A stretch of DNA of 64,000 nucleotides. It comes from AP-15 sp963787425. GTDB taxonomy: Bacteria; Pseudomonadota; Alphaproteobacteria; ATCC43930; CGMCC-115725. Under the pieces are notes generated by a model. It saw nothing but the letters and a program-made list of their open reading frames with translations. It made no database searches and had not been told where the DNA came from. Location: the NCBI GenBank assembly GCA_963787425.1, contig CAWBCV010000014.1, forward strand, positions 1-64,000. Direction: 5' to 3'. The position numbers and the translations under genes were made by a program. How positions within the stretch are numbered: position 1 is the first letter of the stretch; each line of letters opens with the position of its first letter. Below, piece after piece: positions 34,699-43,512 of the stretch.

Positions 34699-36000
34699 AT
34701 GCCGAAAGTCGAACCACATCGTCTTTCCGCCACCAGCTTGGTTCGCCTGGTCGAGGGCGGCGAGTTGACGGCCGAGGCTGTCGTCCGCAGCTGTCTCCAG
34801 CGGATCGCCGAACGCGAGCCGGTGGTGCGTGCGTGGAGCCACCTCGCCGCGGAAGCGGCGTTGGCCAAGGCGCGCGAGGCCGACAAGGCGCGGCAAAACA
34901 CGCTGCTCAGGGGCGTGCCGTTTGGCATAAAGGATATTTTCGATACCGCCGACATGCCGACGACTTACGGCTCGCCGATTTATGTCGGCTGCCGGCCCGG
35001 GAGCGACGCCAGCGCCGCGGCATTGCCGCGCGCTGCCGGCGGCGTGCTGCTCGGCAAGACGGTCACGACCGAATTCGCCAATCGTCATCCCGGCCCGACG
35101 ACGAACCCGCACGATGCCGATTTCACCCCGGGAGGTTCTTCGAGCGGCTCGGCGGCGGCGGTTGCCGACTTCATGGTGCCGCTCGCCATCGGCACGCAGA
35201 CCGGCGGCTCGGTGATCCGGCCGGCCGCCTATTGCGGGGTCGTCGGGTTCAAGCCGAGCTTTGGCCTGTTTCCGCCGGCCGGCATGCGGATCAACACCGA
35301 GGCCCTCGACACGGTCGGCATCATGGCGCGCTCGGTCGGCGACATTGCCCTCTTCCGCGCCGCGGTGATGGCGATCCCCTATACGGCTCCGGCGATCCCG
35401 CAGACCGCACCACGGCTCGGCCTATGCCGGGGCCCGCACTGGGACGACGCGCAGCCGGAAGGCAGGGCCGCGCTCGAGAGCGCGGCCGAGCGGCTTGCTG
35501 CTGCTGGCGCCGCCGTCGGCGAGACCGAGCTGCCGGCGGAATGCGCCCAAGCAGACGAGTGGCAGAGGGTCCTCGGGTCGTTCGAAGGCTTGCGCAACCA
35601 CATGCCCGAACTTTATCGGCACGAGGCCCTGCTGAGCCCGGAGCTGCGCAACGAAAAAATCGCGCGCGGCCGCGAGCTTACGCTCGACGCCTTCCGTGCG
35701 GCCTGCCGCGGCGCCGAGAAGGCGCGGAGGGCCGCGCAAAACTGGGCCTCGAGCTTCGATGCGATCCTGACCTTGCCGGCTCCCGGCCAAGCCCCGCGCG
35801 GGCTCGCCGATACCGGCTCCGCAGTTTTCAACGCCCTGTGGACGCAGCTTTACATGCCGTGTCTGACCTTGCCGGCCGGAAGCGGCCCGGATGGCTTGCC
35901 GGTCGGCGTTCAGTTGGTCGCTCGCCGGCATACGGACGAGCCGCTGCTCCAGGTCGCTCTCTGGGTCGAACAGCGGCTCGGCGAGGGAGAACGCCGATGA
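34699..36000 (+). CDS. Amidase (amidase-signature family), copy A
   Basis: The ATG at 34699 (MPKVEPHRLSATSLVRLVEG) was chosen; the frame extends upstream to 34618 without family support. The Ser-Ser-Lys triad is visible as VPFGIKDIFDTADMPTTYGS (Lys) and FTPGGSSSGSAAAVADF (the two Ser), with GTQTGGSVIRPAAYCGVVGF following. The protein is 433 residues long and has no signal peptide. Substrate selectivity cannot be read from sequence, and no GatB/GatC genes are near, so it is not the tRNA amidotransferase subunit. It overlaps the next amidase by ATGA, giving translational coupling. Confidence 0.92.
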   Translation: MPKVEPHRLSATSLVRLVEGGELTAEAVVRSCLQRIAEREPVVRAWSHLAAEAALAKAREADKARQNTLLRGVPFGIKDIFDTADMPTTYGSPIYVGCRPGSDASAAALPRAAGGVLLGKTVTTEFANRHPGPTTNPHDADFTPGGSSSGSAAAVADFMVPLAIGTQTGGSVIRPAAYCGVVGFKPSFGLFPPAGMRINTEALDTVGIMARSVGDIALFRAAVMAIPYTAPAIPQTAPRLGLCRGPHWDDAQPEGRAALESAAERLAAAGAAVGETELPAECAQADEWQRVLGSFEGLRNHMPELYRHEALLSPELRNEKIARGRELTLDAFRAACRGAEKARRAAQNWASSFDAILTLPAPGQAPRGLADTGSAVFNALWTQLYMPCLTLPAGSGPDGLPVGVQLVARRHTDEPLLQVALWVEQRLGEGERR

Positions 36001-37268
36001 AAGGCCCCGAGCGTCTGACCGCCACCGAGGCGATCGCCCAGCTGACGGCCGGCACACTGACCGCCGAGGCAATGACCCGCGCCTGTCTGGAGCAGGCCCG
36101 CGCCGGCGCCGAGATCAAGGCCTGGGCCTGGCTCGATCCGGAACAGGCGATCGCGCGAGCCCGGGCGGTCGACCGCGCCGGGCGCAAAGGCCGGCTGGCC
36201 GGCGTTCCGGTCGGGGTCAAGGACATCATCGACACGGTCGACATGCCGACCGGGCACGGCTCGCCGATCTACCCCCGACACCGGCCCTTTGCCGACGCGG
36301 CTTGCGTTGCGCTGATCCGCGCCGCCTCGGGCGTGATCCTCGGCAAAACGGTGACGACCGAGTTCGCCAACCGCCATCCGGGGCCGACCGTGCATCCGCA
36401 CAACGCGGAGCACACTCCCGGCGGCTCGTCGAGCGGCTCGGCTGCGGCAGTTGCCGATTTTCAGGTGCCGCTGGCGCTCGGGACCCAGACGGGCGGGTCG
36501 GTGATCCGCCCGGCGGCGTTCTGCGGCGTCATCGGCTACAAGCCGAGCTTCGGCGAGTTCAGCCGGGTCGGCGTCAAGATGCAGTGCCACGATCTCGACA
36601 CGCTAGGGATCATCTGCCGCAGCCTCGAGGACGTCGCATTGCTCCGTGGCGTGCTGCTGGCACAGGAGCCGCACCGGGTCGACCGCCGGCCCGCTTCCCC
36701 GCGCATCGGTTTTTGCCGCACCCCTGCCTGGGAGCATGCCGACCGGGATACGCATGGGCTGCTGCAGCGAACCGCCGAAGTGCTGGCGGCCGCCGGTGCC
36801 AAGGTGCAAGAGATCGCGCTGACCCCCGCGGATATCCTCGATCACCACCGCCGCATCTTCGAGTTCGAAGCGGCGCGCAATTACGCCTACGAGTATGAAG
36901 TGCACGGCGAGAAGTTGAGTCCGGCTCTGCGCGAAGGGCTCTTGGCGCCCGGCCGCGCCCTGCCGCTCGCCGCCTATACCGAGGCAATCGAGACGGCGGA
37001 GGCGTTTCGCCGCCACCTCGACGACACTTTCGCTGAAGTAGACGTGCTGCTCGCCCCGAGCGCCCCGGGCGAAGCTCCGAAGGGGCTCGACTCGACTGGC
37101 GACGCCCGCTTCAATGCGATCTGGACGCTGGCCTGGACACCCTGCCTGACCTTGCCCGCCGGCAACGGCCGCAGCGGGTTGCCGCTCGGCATTCAACTGG
37201 TCGGTCAGCGCTTCCGCGACGAGGCGCTGCTCGACGCAGCCGCCTGGGTTGAATCCCGGCTCCACTAA
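35997..37268 (+). CDS. Amidase (amidase-signature family), copy B
   Basis: The start ATG overlaps the stop of copy A (ATGA). The 423-residue protein keeps the catalytic pattern VPVGVKDIIDTVDMPTGHGS, HTPGGSSSGSAAAVADFQV and GTQTGGSVIRPAAFCGVIGY. It shares long identical blocks with copy A (GKTVTTEFANRHPGPT), so the pair is a tandem duplication. The C-terminal halves have diverged (RNYAYEYEVHGEKLSPALRE here), so substrates probably differ. The same frame is open for 1.4 kb upstream, but that part is only the shadow of copy A. It is followed by two NIPSNAP genes at short spacing. Confidence 0.92.
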   Translation: MKGPERLTATEAIAQLTAGTLTAEAMTRACLEQARAGAEIKAWAWLDPEQAIARARAVDRAGRKGRLAGVPVGVKDIIDTVDMPTGHGSPIYPRHRPFADAACVALIRAASGVILGKTVTTEFANRHPGPTVHPHNAEHTPGGSSSGSAAAVADFQVPLALGTQTGGSVIRPAAFCGVIGYKPSFGEFSRVGVKMQCHDLDTLGIICRSLEDVALLRGVLLAQEPHRVDRRPASPRIGFCRTPAWEHADRDTHGLLQRTAEVLAAAGAKVQEIALTPADILDHHRRIFEFEAARNYAYEYEVHGEKLSPALREGLLAPGRALPLAAYTEAIETAEAFRRHLDDTFAEVDVLLAPSAPGEAPKGLDSTGDARFNAIWTLAWTPCLTLPAGNGRSGLPLGIQLVGQRFRDEALLDAAAWVESRLH

Positions 37269-37302
37269 GTTTTCCTGAAACCCACCCAAAGGAGGAGAAG
37301 AG

Positions 37303-37629
37303 ATGATTTACGAGCTACGGGTTTATCACTGCGTGCCGGGCCGCCTTCCGGACCTCATAAAGCAATTCGACACGCTCACCTTGCCGCTTTGGAAGAAGCA
37401 CGGCATCCAACAGGCCGGGTTCTGGACCGTGGCGATCGGACCGTCGAACCAGGACCTTTATTACATGCTCAAATGGGAATCGCTCGATGATCGGGCGAAG
37501 CGGTTCGCCGGGTTCCAAGCCGATCCCGAATGGATCGCGGGACGCGCCGAGACCGAGAAGAACGGTCAGATCGTCGCCTCGATTACCAACACAATCTTGC
37601 AGCCGACGACCTTCTCGTCGGTAAAGTAA
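37303..37629 (+). CDS. NIPSNAP family protein, copy A
   Basis: This 108-residue protein follows a strong AGGAGGAGA site. It is a single ferredoxin-like domain of the NIPSNAP type: MIYELRVYHCVPGRLPDLIK at the N-terminus, WKKHGIQQAGFWTVAIGPSN and LYYMLKWESLDDRAKRFAGF. Family members are small dimeric alpha/beta barrels, often found with catabolic enzymes, with no confirmed reaction. It lies 34 bases after the amidase pair and is followed after 11 bases by a close paralogue, so all four are probably one transcript. Confidence 0.9.
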   Translation: MIYELRVYHCVPGRLPDLIKQFDTLTLPLWKKHGIQQAGFWTVAIGPSNQDLYYMLKWESLDDRAKRFAGFQADPEWIAGRAETEKNGQIVASITNTILQPTTFSSVK

Positions 37630-37640
37630 AGGGGGAAGTC

Positions 37641-37967
37641 ATGCTCTGCGAACTGCGCGTCTACCATTGCGTGCCGGGCCGCCTTCCGGACCTGTTGAAG
37701 CGGTTCGACACGATCACTTTGGGGATCTGGAAGCGGCACGGGATCGAGCAGGCCGGTTTTTGGACCACCGCGATCGGCAATTCGAACCAGGCCCTCTACT
37801 ATCTCCTGAAATGGGAATCGCTCGCTGACCGCGAGAAAAAATGGAACGCGTTTCAGGCCGATCCTGAATGGCACTCCAAGCGCGCCGAGACCGAGAAAAA
37901 TGGCGCAATCGTCGCTAGAGTCGAGAATAGCATCCTACAGCCGACGAGTTTCTCCTCGGTGAAATAA
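37641..37967 (+). CDS. NIPSNAP family protein, copy B
   Basis: Start ATG 37641 (MLCELRVYHCVPGRLPDLLK) follows AAGGGGGAAG. The frame is open further upstream but overlaps copy A. It is a 108-residue close paralogue of copy A with the same segments (WKRHGIEQAGFWTTAIGNSN, YYLLKWESLADREKKWNAFQ) and the same end (PTSFSSVK). Since these proteins dimerise, a heterodimer of A and B is a possibility. It is the last gene of the amidase-NIPSNAP run. Confidence 0.9.
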   Translation: MLCELRVYHCVPGRLPDLLKRFDTITLGIWKRHGIEQAGFWTTAIGNSNQALYYLLKWESLADREKKWNAFQADPEWHSKRAETEKNGAIVARVENSILQPTSFSSVK

Positions 37968-38031
37968 AGGTCCGCGGCGGAGGCGCGGAGAAAAGCACTC
38001 GTTTCTCTGCAGCTCTGCGTCTCCGTGGTGA

Positions 38032-39327
38032 TTATCCCTTAAAGAGCTTTTCGAACCCGGTCCAGCAGGCGTCGTAATCGCGCTGCAGCGCGTCGGTCTC
38101 GAGCGCGAAGCGGGTTGGGCGGATGACGAGGCGCGTCTCGAACATGAAGGCCAGCGTGTCCTCGACTTTGTGCGGCGCGAGGTCGGCCGCTACGGCCCTC
38201 TCGAAGGTGGCGTGGTCGGGGCCGTGGGCGGACATGCAATTGTGCAAAGACGCGCCGCCGGGAGCGAAACCTTCGGCCTTGGCGTCATAGACGCCGTGCA
38301 CCAGACCCATGAACTCGTTCATGTAGTTGCGGTGGAACCAGGGCGGCCGAAAGGTATGTTCCGCCACCAGCCAGCGCGGCGGAAAGATCACGAAATCGCA
38401 ATTGGCGGTGCCCGGCGCCTCGCTCGGCGAGGTCAGGACGGTGAAGATCGACGGGTCCGGATGGTCGAAGCTGACTGTGCCGATCGTATTGAACAGCGCG
38501 AGATCGTAGACATAGGGCGCGTAATTGCCGTGCCAGGCGACCACGTCGAGCGGCGAATGGTCGAGCTCGGTCAGCCACAAATTGCCCTCGAATTTGGCGA
38601 CTACCTCGCAGGGCTCGCCGCGGTCTTCGAAAGCAGCGACCGGCGAGCGGAAATCGCGCGGATTGGCGAGGCCGTCGGCGCCGATCGGGCCCAATTCGGG
38701 CAGCCGGAACAGCGCACTGTAATTCTCGCAGACATAGCCTCTCGCGCGGCCGTCCGGCAGCTCGACGCGGAACTTGATGCCGCGCGGGATCACGGCAATC
38801 TCGCCGGGTTTTGCCTCGACCACGCCGAGCTCGGTGGCGAGCCGCAGCCGGCCTGTCTGCGGCACGACCAGGAGCTCGCCGTCGGCGTCGTAAAGAACAC
38901 GGCGCTGCATCGGCTTGGTCGCGCGATAAATATGGATCGCAACCCCGCACCGCCCGCTCGCATCGCCATTGCCACCCATCGTGACAAGCCCGTCGATGAA
39001 GTCGGCCGGCTCGTCCGGGAAAGGCAGCGGGTTCCATCTGAGCCGGTTCGGCGACGGCGTGACCTCGTCGAAGGGAGCGCTGCGAACGAGCCCATTGTCC
39101 ATCCGACGAAACAGCGAATGCATTGCCGAGGGCCGGATGCGATAGACCCACGACCGCCGGTTCTCGGCACGCGGCGCGGTGAACGGAGTCCCCGAAATCT
39201 GCTCGGTGTAGAGGCCGCGCGGCGGCCGTTGCGGCGCATTCTGGCCGACAGGGAGGGTGCCCGGCACTGCCTCGGTCGCGTGCTCGTTGCCGAAGCCGGT
39301 GAGATAGCGGAGCACATTCTTTTCCAT
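38032..39327 (-). CDS. hmgA: Homogentisate 1,2-dioxygenase
   Basis: HmgA opens the ring of homogentisate to maleylacetoacetate in tyrosine and phenylalanine breakdown. The start MEKNVLRYLTGFGNEHATEA and the 431-residue length are typical. Iron ligands lie in FRPPWFHRNYMNEFMGLVHG (His, Glu) and SLHNCMSAHGPDHATFE (His). HSPLDVVAWHGNYAPYVYDL and SEAPGTANCDFVIFPPRWLV are also conserved. No maleylacetoacetate isomerase or fumarylacetoacetase gene is in the window. An EthD-domain gene lies upstream on the same strand, separated by a perfect palindrome. Confidence 0.97.
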   Translation of the reverse strand: MEKNVLRYLTGFGNEHATEAVPGTLPVGQNAPQRPPRGLYTEQISGTPFTAPRAENRRSWVYRIRPSAMHSLFRRMDNGLVRSAPFDEVTPSPNRLRWNPLPFPDEPADFIDGLVTMGGNGDASGRCGVAIHIYRATKPMQRRVLYDADGELLVVPQTGRLRLATELGVVEAKPGEIAVIPRGIKFRVELPDGRARGYVCENYSALFRLPELGPIGADGLANPRDFRSPVAAFEDRGEPCEVVAKFEGNLWLTELDHSPLDVVAWHGNYAPYVYDLALFNTIGTVSFDHPDPSIFTVLTSPSEAPGTANCDFVIFPPRWLVAEHTFRPPWFHRNYMNEFMGLVHGVYDAKAEGFAPGGASLHNCMSAHGPDHATFERAVAADLAPHKVEDTLAFMFETRLVIRPTRFALETDALQRDYDACWTGFEKLFKG

Positions 39328-39380
39328 GCCAGCTGCTCCTGACGTAAACTCATGACGGACTTATCGCGCCCGGAATTCGC

Positions 39381-39408
39381 CCCTCTCCGCCCCTAGGGGC
39401 GGAGAGGG
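39381..39408. terminator. 28-bp perfect palindrome between EthD gene and hmgA
   Basis: CCCTCTCCGCCCCT is followed directly by its exact complement AGGGGCGGAGAGGG. It could form a strong hairpin that separates transcription of the EthD-domain gene from hmgA. There is no T-run after it, so it may act as an RNA-stability element or a dispersed repeat instead. Confidence 0.5.
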
Positions 39409-39418
39409 AGAAGCCTCC

Positions 39419-39757
39419 TCACTCCCGCGGAATGATTACCTTCTCCTCGGTAATGAAGCTTTTTATCCGGCCGATGAAGAGGGCGCCGTCGGCATGCAAT
39501 GCCCTGGCCTCGGGAGAGGCATTGGCGCGCTCCATCGCGGCCAGATCGTCGTACCAGGTTTCGGCAACTCCATCGACTTCGACATCCGTCGCCGGGATGT
39601 CGGGCCGGGTCCGCTCGCCGACAATATGCGACTGAACATAGCGGCGCAGTCCGGGTACCGCATGAGCGAGAGGAGCATGCACCTCGAGCCAGTGCTTGAC
39701 GAATTGCTCGTGCGACAGCCCCGCCTTGCGGGTCAGCAGCGAGACGCTCTTGATCAT
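39419..39757 (-). CDS. EthD-domain protein
   Basis: This 112-residue ferredoxin-like protein opens MIKSVSLLTRKAGLSHEQFV and contains KHWLEVHAPLAHAVPGLRRY, the EthD signature, then TDVEVDGVAETWYDDLAAME. EthD-like domains form dimeric barrels and occur as small monooxygenases or accessory proteins in catabolic clusters. There is no cofactor motif. It is transcribed toward hmgA and diverges from the SDR gene across 66 bases. Confidence 0.85.
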   Translation of the reverse strand: MIKSVSLLTRKAGLSHEQFVKHWLEVHAPLAHAVPGLRRYVQSHIVGERTRPDIPATDVEVDGVAETWYDDLAAMERANASPEARALHADGALFIGRIKSFITEEKVIIPRE

Positions 39758-39823
39758 CGCCTAAGCCCTTCCGTAGCCATGTTCTCTAGCGCATGCTGCG
39801 CCGGAACATCCTGAGGAGGAAGC

Positions 39824-40573
39824 ATGAAGATCGACATTGCCGGCAAGCGCGCGATTGTCGCCGGAGGCAGCCGCGGCATCGGGCGCGCGATCGCATTGGC
39901 CTTTGCCGAGGCCGGTGCCGGCGTGTCGATTTGCGCCCGCGGCGCCGAGGCGCTCGCTGCGACCCGCGACGAGATCGCCCGGCATGGCGGCGTCGCGCAC
40001 GCCGCGGTCTGCGATCTTTCGGACGCCGCGGCCATTCCACGCTACATCGCAGAAGCGGCCGACGCTCTCGGCGCTGTCGATATACTCGTCAACAACGCCT
40101 CGGGTTTCGGGACCACCGATGACGAAGTCGGGTGGGCCGCCAGCATCTCGGTCGACCTGCTGGCGACGGTGCGAGCGACGCGGGCGGCGCTGCCCTACCT
40201 CGAAAAGTCCGAAGCAGGCTCGATCTTGAACATCTCGTCGATCTCGGGTTTTCGAGCGTCGGTCCGCACGCCGCCCTACGGCGCCGTCAAGGCCGCGGTT
40301 CTGGAATACACCTTGACCCAGGCCGCGGCGCTCGCGGGCAAGCGGATCCGGGTCAACTGCATCGCCCCCGGCTCGATCGAATTCCCCGGCGGCACCTGGG
40401 CGCGGGCCAAGGCCAACAATCCGGACCTTTACGGCCGCATCCTCAGAAGCATCCCGTTCGGCCGGCTCGGCCGACCGAAAGAAATCGCGCAGGTTGCGCT
40501 GTTCCTGTGCTCGCCGCTCGCCAGCTGGGTCACCGGCCAGAATATTGCCGTCGATGGCGGGCAGATGCTCTAA
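39824..40573 (+). CDS. SDR family oxidoreductase
   Basis: The 249-residue protein is a classical short-chain dehydrogenase. The cofactor motif GGSRGIGRAIALAFAEAG is near residue 15, followed by ILVNNASGFGTTDDEV, the catalytic Ser in ILNISSISGFRASV, and YGAVKAAVLEYTL (Tyr and Lys). The arginine in SICARGAEALAATRD suggests NADP preference. The C-terminus VTGQNIAVDGGQML is standard. The start follows AGGAGGAAGC. The YdcF-like gene starts inside its last 20 bases, so they are coupled. Confidence 0.93.
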   Translation: MKIDIAGKRAIVAGGSRGIGRAIALAFAEAGAGVSICARGAEALAATRDEIARHGGVAHAAVCDLSDAAAIPRYIAEAADALGAVDILVNNASGFGTTDDEVGWAASISVDLLATVRATRAALPYLEKSEAGSILNISSISGFRASVRTPPYGAVKAAVLEYTLTQAAALAGKRIRVNCIAPGSIEFPGGTWARAKANNPDLYGRILRSIPFGRLGRPKEIAQVALFLCSPLASWVTGQNIAVDGGQML

Positions 40574-41030
40574 ACCCGATGCCATTGTCGTCCTCGGCTG
40601 CCCTGGTTCGACGGCGCTAAAACGACGGTTGGGGATTGGCATCCGGCTCTTCGAGGCAGGCGCGGCTCCGCTGCTCGTCCTCTCGGGCGGCGGCAGCGGA
40701 CCGCTGCCCGAAGCGGAAATCATGCGGCGGGCGGCGATTGCTCACGGGGTTTCCGAGCCCGCAATGCTGGTCGACCCCGTTTCCCGCGATACCTTCGAGA
40801 ATGCGCGCGAGACCGCGCGGCTGCTGGGCGCGCGGGGGTTAGGCTCTGTGCTGCTCGTCAGTGACCGCGTTCACCTGCCGCGCGCGCGCTCTTGTTCCGC
40901 CTCGCTGGGCTGCGGGTCGCGGGGCGGGCCGCGGTGCCGGCACGCTCGCTTTGGCAGACCGCCGGCGCGGCCCTTCGCGAGATCGTGGCACTGCCCTGGA
41001 GCCTGTTGCGCGCTGGGTCAAGTAGACTGG
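40554..41030 (+). pseudogene. YdcF/DUF218 family protein, one frameshift
   Basis: The ATG at 40554 lies within the end of the SDR gene and gives MAGRCSKPDAIVVLGCPGST. The DUF218 pattern continues with PLLVLSGGGSGPLPEAEIMR, SRDTFENARETARLLGARGL and VLLVSDRVHLPRAR. Near 40885, at a GC repeat, the frame changes; the conserved end (LLFRLAGLRVAGRAAVPARS, LREIVALPWSLLRAG) is in the next frame. Family members are membrane or cytoplasmic proteins thought to act in envelope or nucleotide metabolism, without a confirmed reaction. The exact 3' end is unclear; it overlaps the end of the convergent transporter gene. Confidence 0.65.
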
Positions 41031-42301
41031 ACGACGGAGAGCCGGGGCAGCATGCGCCAAAACTGCGCCGCGACAGCGAGCGTCGCGGTTCCGGTCAGCA
41101 AAAACAGCCCGGGGATGCTGACGCCAATTGCGATCAGCGCCATCGTCACGGCCGATGAGATCACCATCGCAGCGGCATTGACGATGTTGTTCGCCGCGAT
41201 CGCCCGGGCGCGGTGCTCGCGTTCGGTCATCGCCTGCAGCAGCACGTAGAGCGGCACGACAAAAACCCCGCCTGAGGCCGCGATGCCGAAGAGGTCGGCA
41301 AGAATTCGCCAATGCAGCGGGTCGCCGAGAAATGCCCCTAGGGTTGTGAGCTCTGCGGTTCCCGCCGGCGGCGGGCTGGCGAGCCACAGATCGATCGAAA
41401 ACAGCCCGATCCCGAGTGCTCCCCAGGGGACGCAGCTTGCGCTGAGCCTCCCGGCGAGGAGGCGATTGCACAACAGCGAACCAAACGCGATCCCGACGGA
41501 AAACAACGTCAGAAACAAGGTCACGACCAACTCTTCCGCCCCGAGGATGAAGCGGACATAGGCGGGGAACTGCGACAGATAAATCGCGCCGGCCAGCCAG
41601 AACCATGAAATGCCGAGCATCGCGCGAAACGGCCCCGGTTCCTGTGCAGCCTGCCGTACTACCCGAGCCGTCGCGCGGAACAGATTCCAGCGCGCCGCGC
41701 CACGGCGCGCCGCGGGTGTCGTGGGCGGTATTTGCCGGCTGGCCGCCCAGGCGGCGAGCGCCACTGCGACGATCAGCACCGCGACAGCCGCCGACCCATG
41801 CCGGGTGGCGATCACCATGCCGGCGATCGTGCCGAGGAGGATCGCGATAAAGGTCCCGGCCTCGACCAGGGCATTGCCGAGCAGCAGCTCTTCGGGGGCG
41901 AGCAGATCCGGCAGGATCGCATATTTGAGCGGGCCAAAGAACGCGGCGACGATCCCCATCGCGAAGAGCAGCGCCAGGAGCACCGTCGCGCTGCCGGCGA
42001 GGACCCCACCGGCGGCCGCCAGCATCACCGGGATCTCGATGAGCTTGATCTGGCCGATCATTGACGCCTTGTCCAACTCGTCGGCGATCTGGCCGGCGGT
42101 CGCCGAGCACAGGAAAAACGGCAGCATGAACAGCCCGGCGGCGAGCGGGATCATGAGTTGCGCCGAGAATTGTCCTCCCTCATCCGCCCGGTAGGCGATC
42201 ATCAGCACCAACGCATTGCGCAACGCGTTGTCGTTGAAGGCCGAAAGGAACTGCGTCGCGAAAAGCGGTCCAAAGCGCCGCGAGACGAGCAGCCCAAACA
42301 C
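41018..42301 (-). CDS. MFS transporter, lysophospholipid-transporter (LplT)-like
   Basis: The start MFGLLVSRRFGPLFATQFLS followed by AFNDNALRNALVLMIAY matches LplT-type permeases, which flip lysophospholipids for re-acylation. About 12 hydrophobic segments follow, including FMLPFFLCSATAGQIADELD, AFFGPLKYAILPDLLAPEEL (the conserved GP.KY..LP motif) and VVPLYVLLQAMTEREHRARA. In many bacteria LplT lies next to or fused with an acyl-ACP synthetase; none is seen here. It is 427 residues long. The substrate assignment is by family only. Confidence 0.82.
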   Translation of the reverse strand: MFGLLVSRRFGPLFATQFLSAFNDNALRNALVLMIAYRADEGGQFSAQLMIPLAAGLFMLPFFLCSATAGQIADELDKASMIGQIKLIEIPVMLAAAGGVLAGSATVLLALLFAMGIVAAFFGPLKYAILPDLLAPEELLLGNALVEAGTFIAILLGTIAGMVIATRHGSAAVAVLIVAVALAAWAASRQIPPTTPAARRGAARWNLFRATARVVRQAAQEPGPFRAMLGISWFWLAGAIYLSQFPAYVRFILGAEELVVTLFLTLFSVGIAFGSLLCNRLLAGRLSASCVPWGALGIGLFSIDLWLASPPPAGTAELTTLGAFLGDPLHWRILADLFGIAASGGVFVVPLYVLLQAMTEREHRARAIAANNIVNAAAMVISSAVTMALIAIGVSIPGLFLLTGTATLAVAAQFWRMLPRLSVVQST

Positions 42302-42357
42302 GCAGCCGGGTTGCGAATTACCTCGTGACCTGCCGACTCCTGGAATGGTCTTATGGT

Positions 42358-42681
42358 TCAGGAGCTTTTTCGCTCCCAGTACCCGGCCGCAGCGGGAAAG
42401 ACGGTCTGGCAGCGCGTCGCCTGGGGCGCGCCGTCCAAGGTGTCCGCGGCTGCCCGCCAGACGCCGTAGTGGGGGGCCGCCCGATGCGCCTCCAGCGCCG
42501 CTTCGTCCCGGTAGACTTCGTAGAAATAGTAGACGTTCTGGTCCTGCGCGTCCTGCAGGACGTTGAAGCGCATGCAGCCCGGCTCGTCCCGCTCGGAGCC
42601 TAGGGCATCCACCTCGATCGCCTCGAGGAAGCGCTCGCGCGCGTCAGGCTTCACCCGAACCTTCACCCACATCGCCAGCAT
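42358..42681 (-). CDS. Antibiotic-biosynthesis-monooxygenase-type protein
   Basis: The ATG at 42681 (MLAMWVKVRVKPDARERFLE) follows AAAAGGAAGC. The 107-residue ferredoxin-like domain shows the quinol-monooxygenase pattern: ERDEPGCMRFNVLQDAQDQN, VYYFYEVYRDEAALEAHRAA and PHYGVWR. These small cofactor-free proteins oxidise quinols or act as dimeric accessory domains. It is the fifth small alpha/beta-barrel protein in the 14-43 kb region. It stands alone between the LplT-like gene and the dienelactone hydrolase remnant. Confidence 0.85.
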   Translation of the reverse strand: MLAMWVKVRVKPDARERFLEAIEVDALGSERDEPGCMRFNVLQDAQDQNVYYFYEVYRDEAALEAHRAAPHYGVWRAAADTLDGAPQATRCQTVFPAAAGYWERKSS

Positions 42682-42851
42682 GCCGCTTCCTTTTTGTTGA
42701 CCGATCGAACCCGCCGGCCACCCCACGCCTCCGGCTCGAGCCTGACCCAAACACGCATCTTACGCGAACGTCGAGGCCGGCGTCATCCGCAGATCATGGC
42801 GAGTGGCTCGCGATCCTGTTGAGCAAGACGCCACCCGCGAACGACTGACAT

Positions 42852-43470
42852 GACCTTAACTCAAGATCCGGCGCGACATCACCACTGCCGGCGAGACCAA
42901 ACGCGTGTTGGTGACCGGGATCGAAGGTCCGGCTGTGCTCGTCATGCACGAGGTGTTTGGCTTCACTCCACGCTCGCACGCCTCTGTCGCTGGATCACAC
43001 AAGCCGGCCTCCGCGTCTACGCCCCTATTCTATGTGGCTCGCCGACGCCACCAATCCCGAGAAGGTCAAATCAGCTGCACCATTTGCCTCTGTATTTTCC
43101 GCGAATTCAATTTCCCCGCCAACCGGAGCGGCCCGGTTGCGGATTGGTTGCGGCAGTTGGGCCCGCCTGGCACACCAGGGATACGGCGGTCCCGATGTCG
43201 GGGGCCATAGGACTCTGTCTCACCGGCGGTTTTACATTGTCGATGGCGGTCGACCCGGTCATTCTGGAACCCGTCCTGGGCGAGCCAAGCCTGCCCCGCC
43301 TGGCCTGCCGCGCTGGACATTTCGCCTTCCGACCTGGATCGTGCCGAAGCCGTATTGCGCCGAGGGTCTGACCGTCCGTGGCTACCGCTTTGATGGCGAC
43401 GCGCTCTGTCGTGCACAGCGCTTCGAAACCTTGCGCATGCGGCTTGGCACAGCCTTATCGGTACCGAATT
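42852..43470 (+). pseudogene. Dienelactone hydrolase family remnant
   Basis: Fragments of one protein appear in all three plus-strand frames: VLVTGIEGPAVLVMHEVFGF, then TLARLCRWITQAGLRVYAPI, then SMWLADATNPEKVKSA, then FREFNFPANRSGPVADWLRQ, then IGLCLTGGFTLSMAVDPVIL (with Cys of the catalytic triad), then EGLTVRGYRFDGDALCRAQR. The order follows a dienelactone hydrolase, but the frame changes at least six times over about 600 bases and no fragment starts properly. This is a true decayed gene. It lies directly next to an IS3 remnant, which may have begun the decay. Confidence 0.85.
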
Positions 43471-43512
43471 GCCGGATGATGCGGCAACCCCACAGGAATG
43501 CTTCCGGCGCGA

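Noticed and set aside
34572..35996. An 898-residue protein covering both amidase genes in one frame
   Set aside because: The first half of that frame is only the shadow of amidase copy A; the real second gene starts at the ATGA overlap at 35997.
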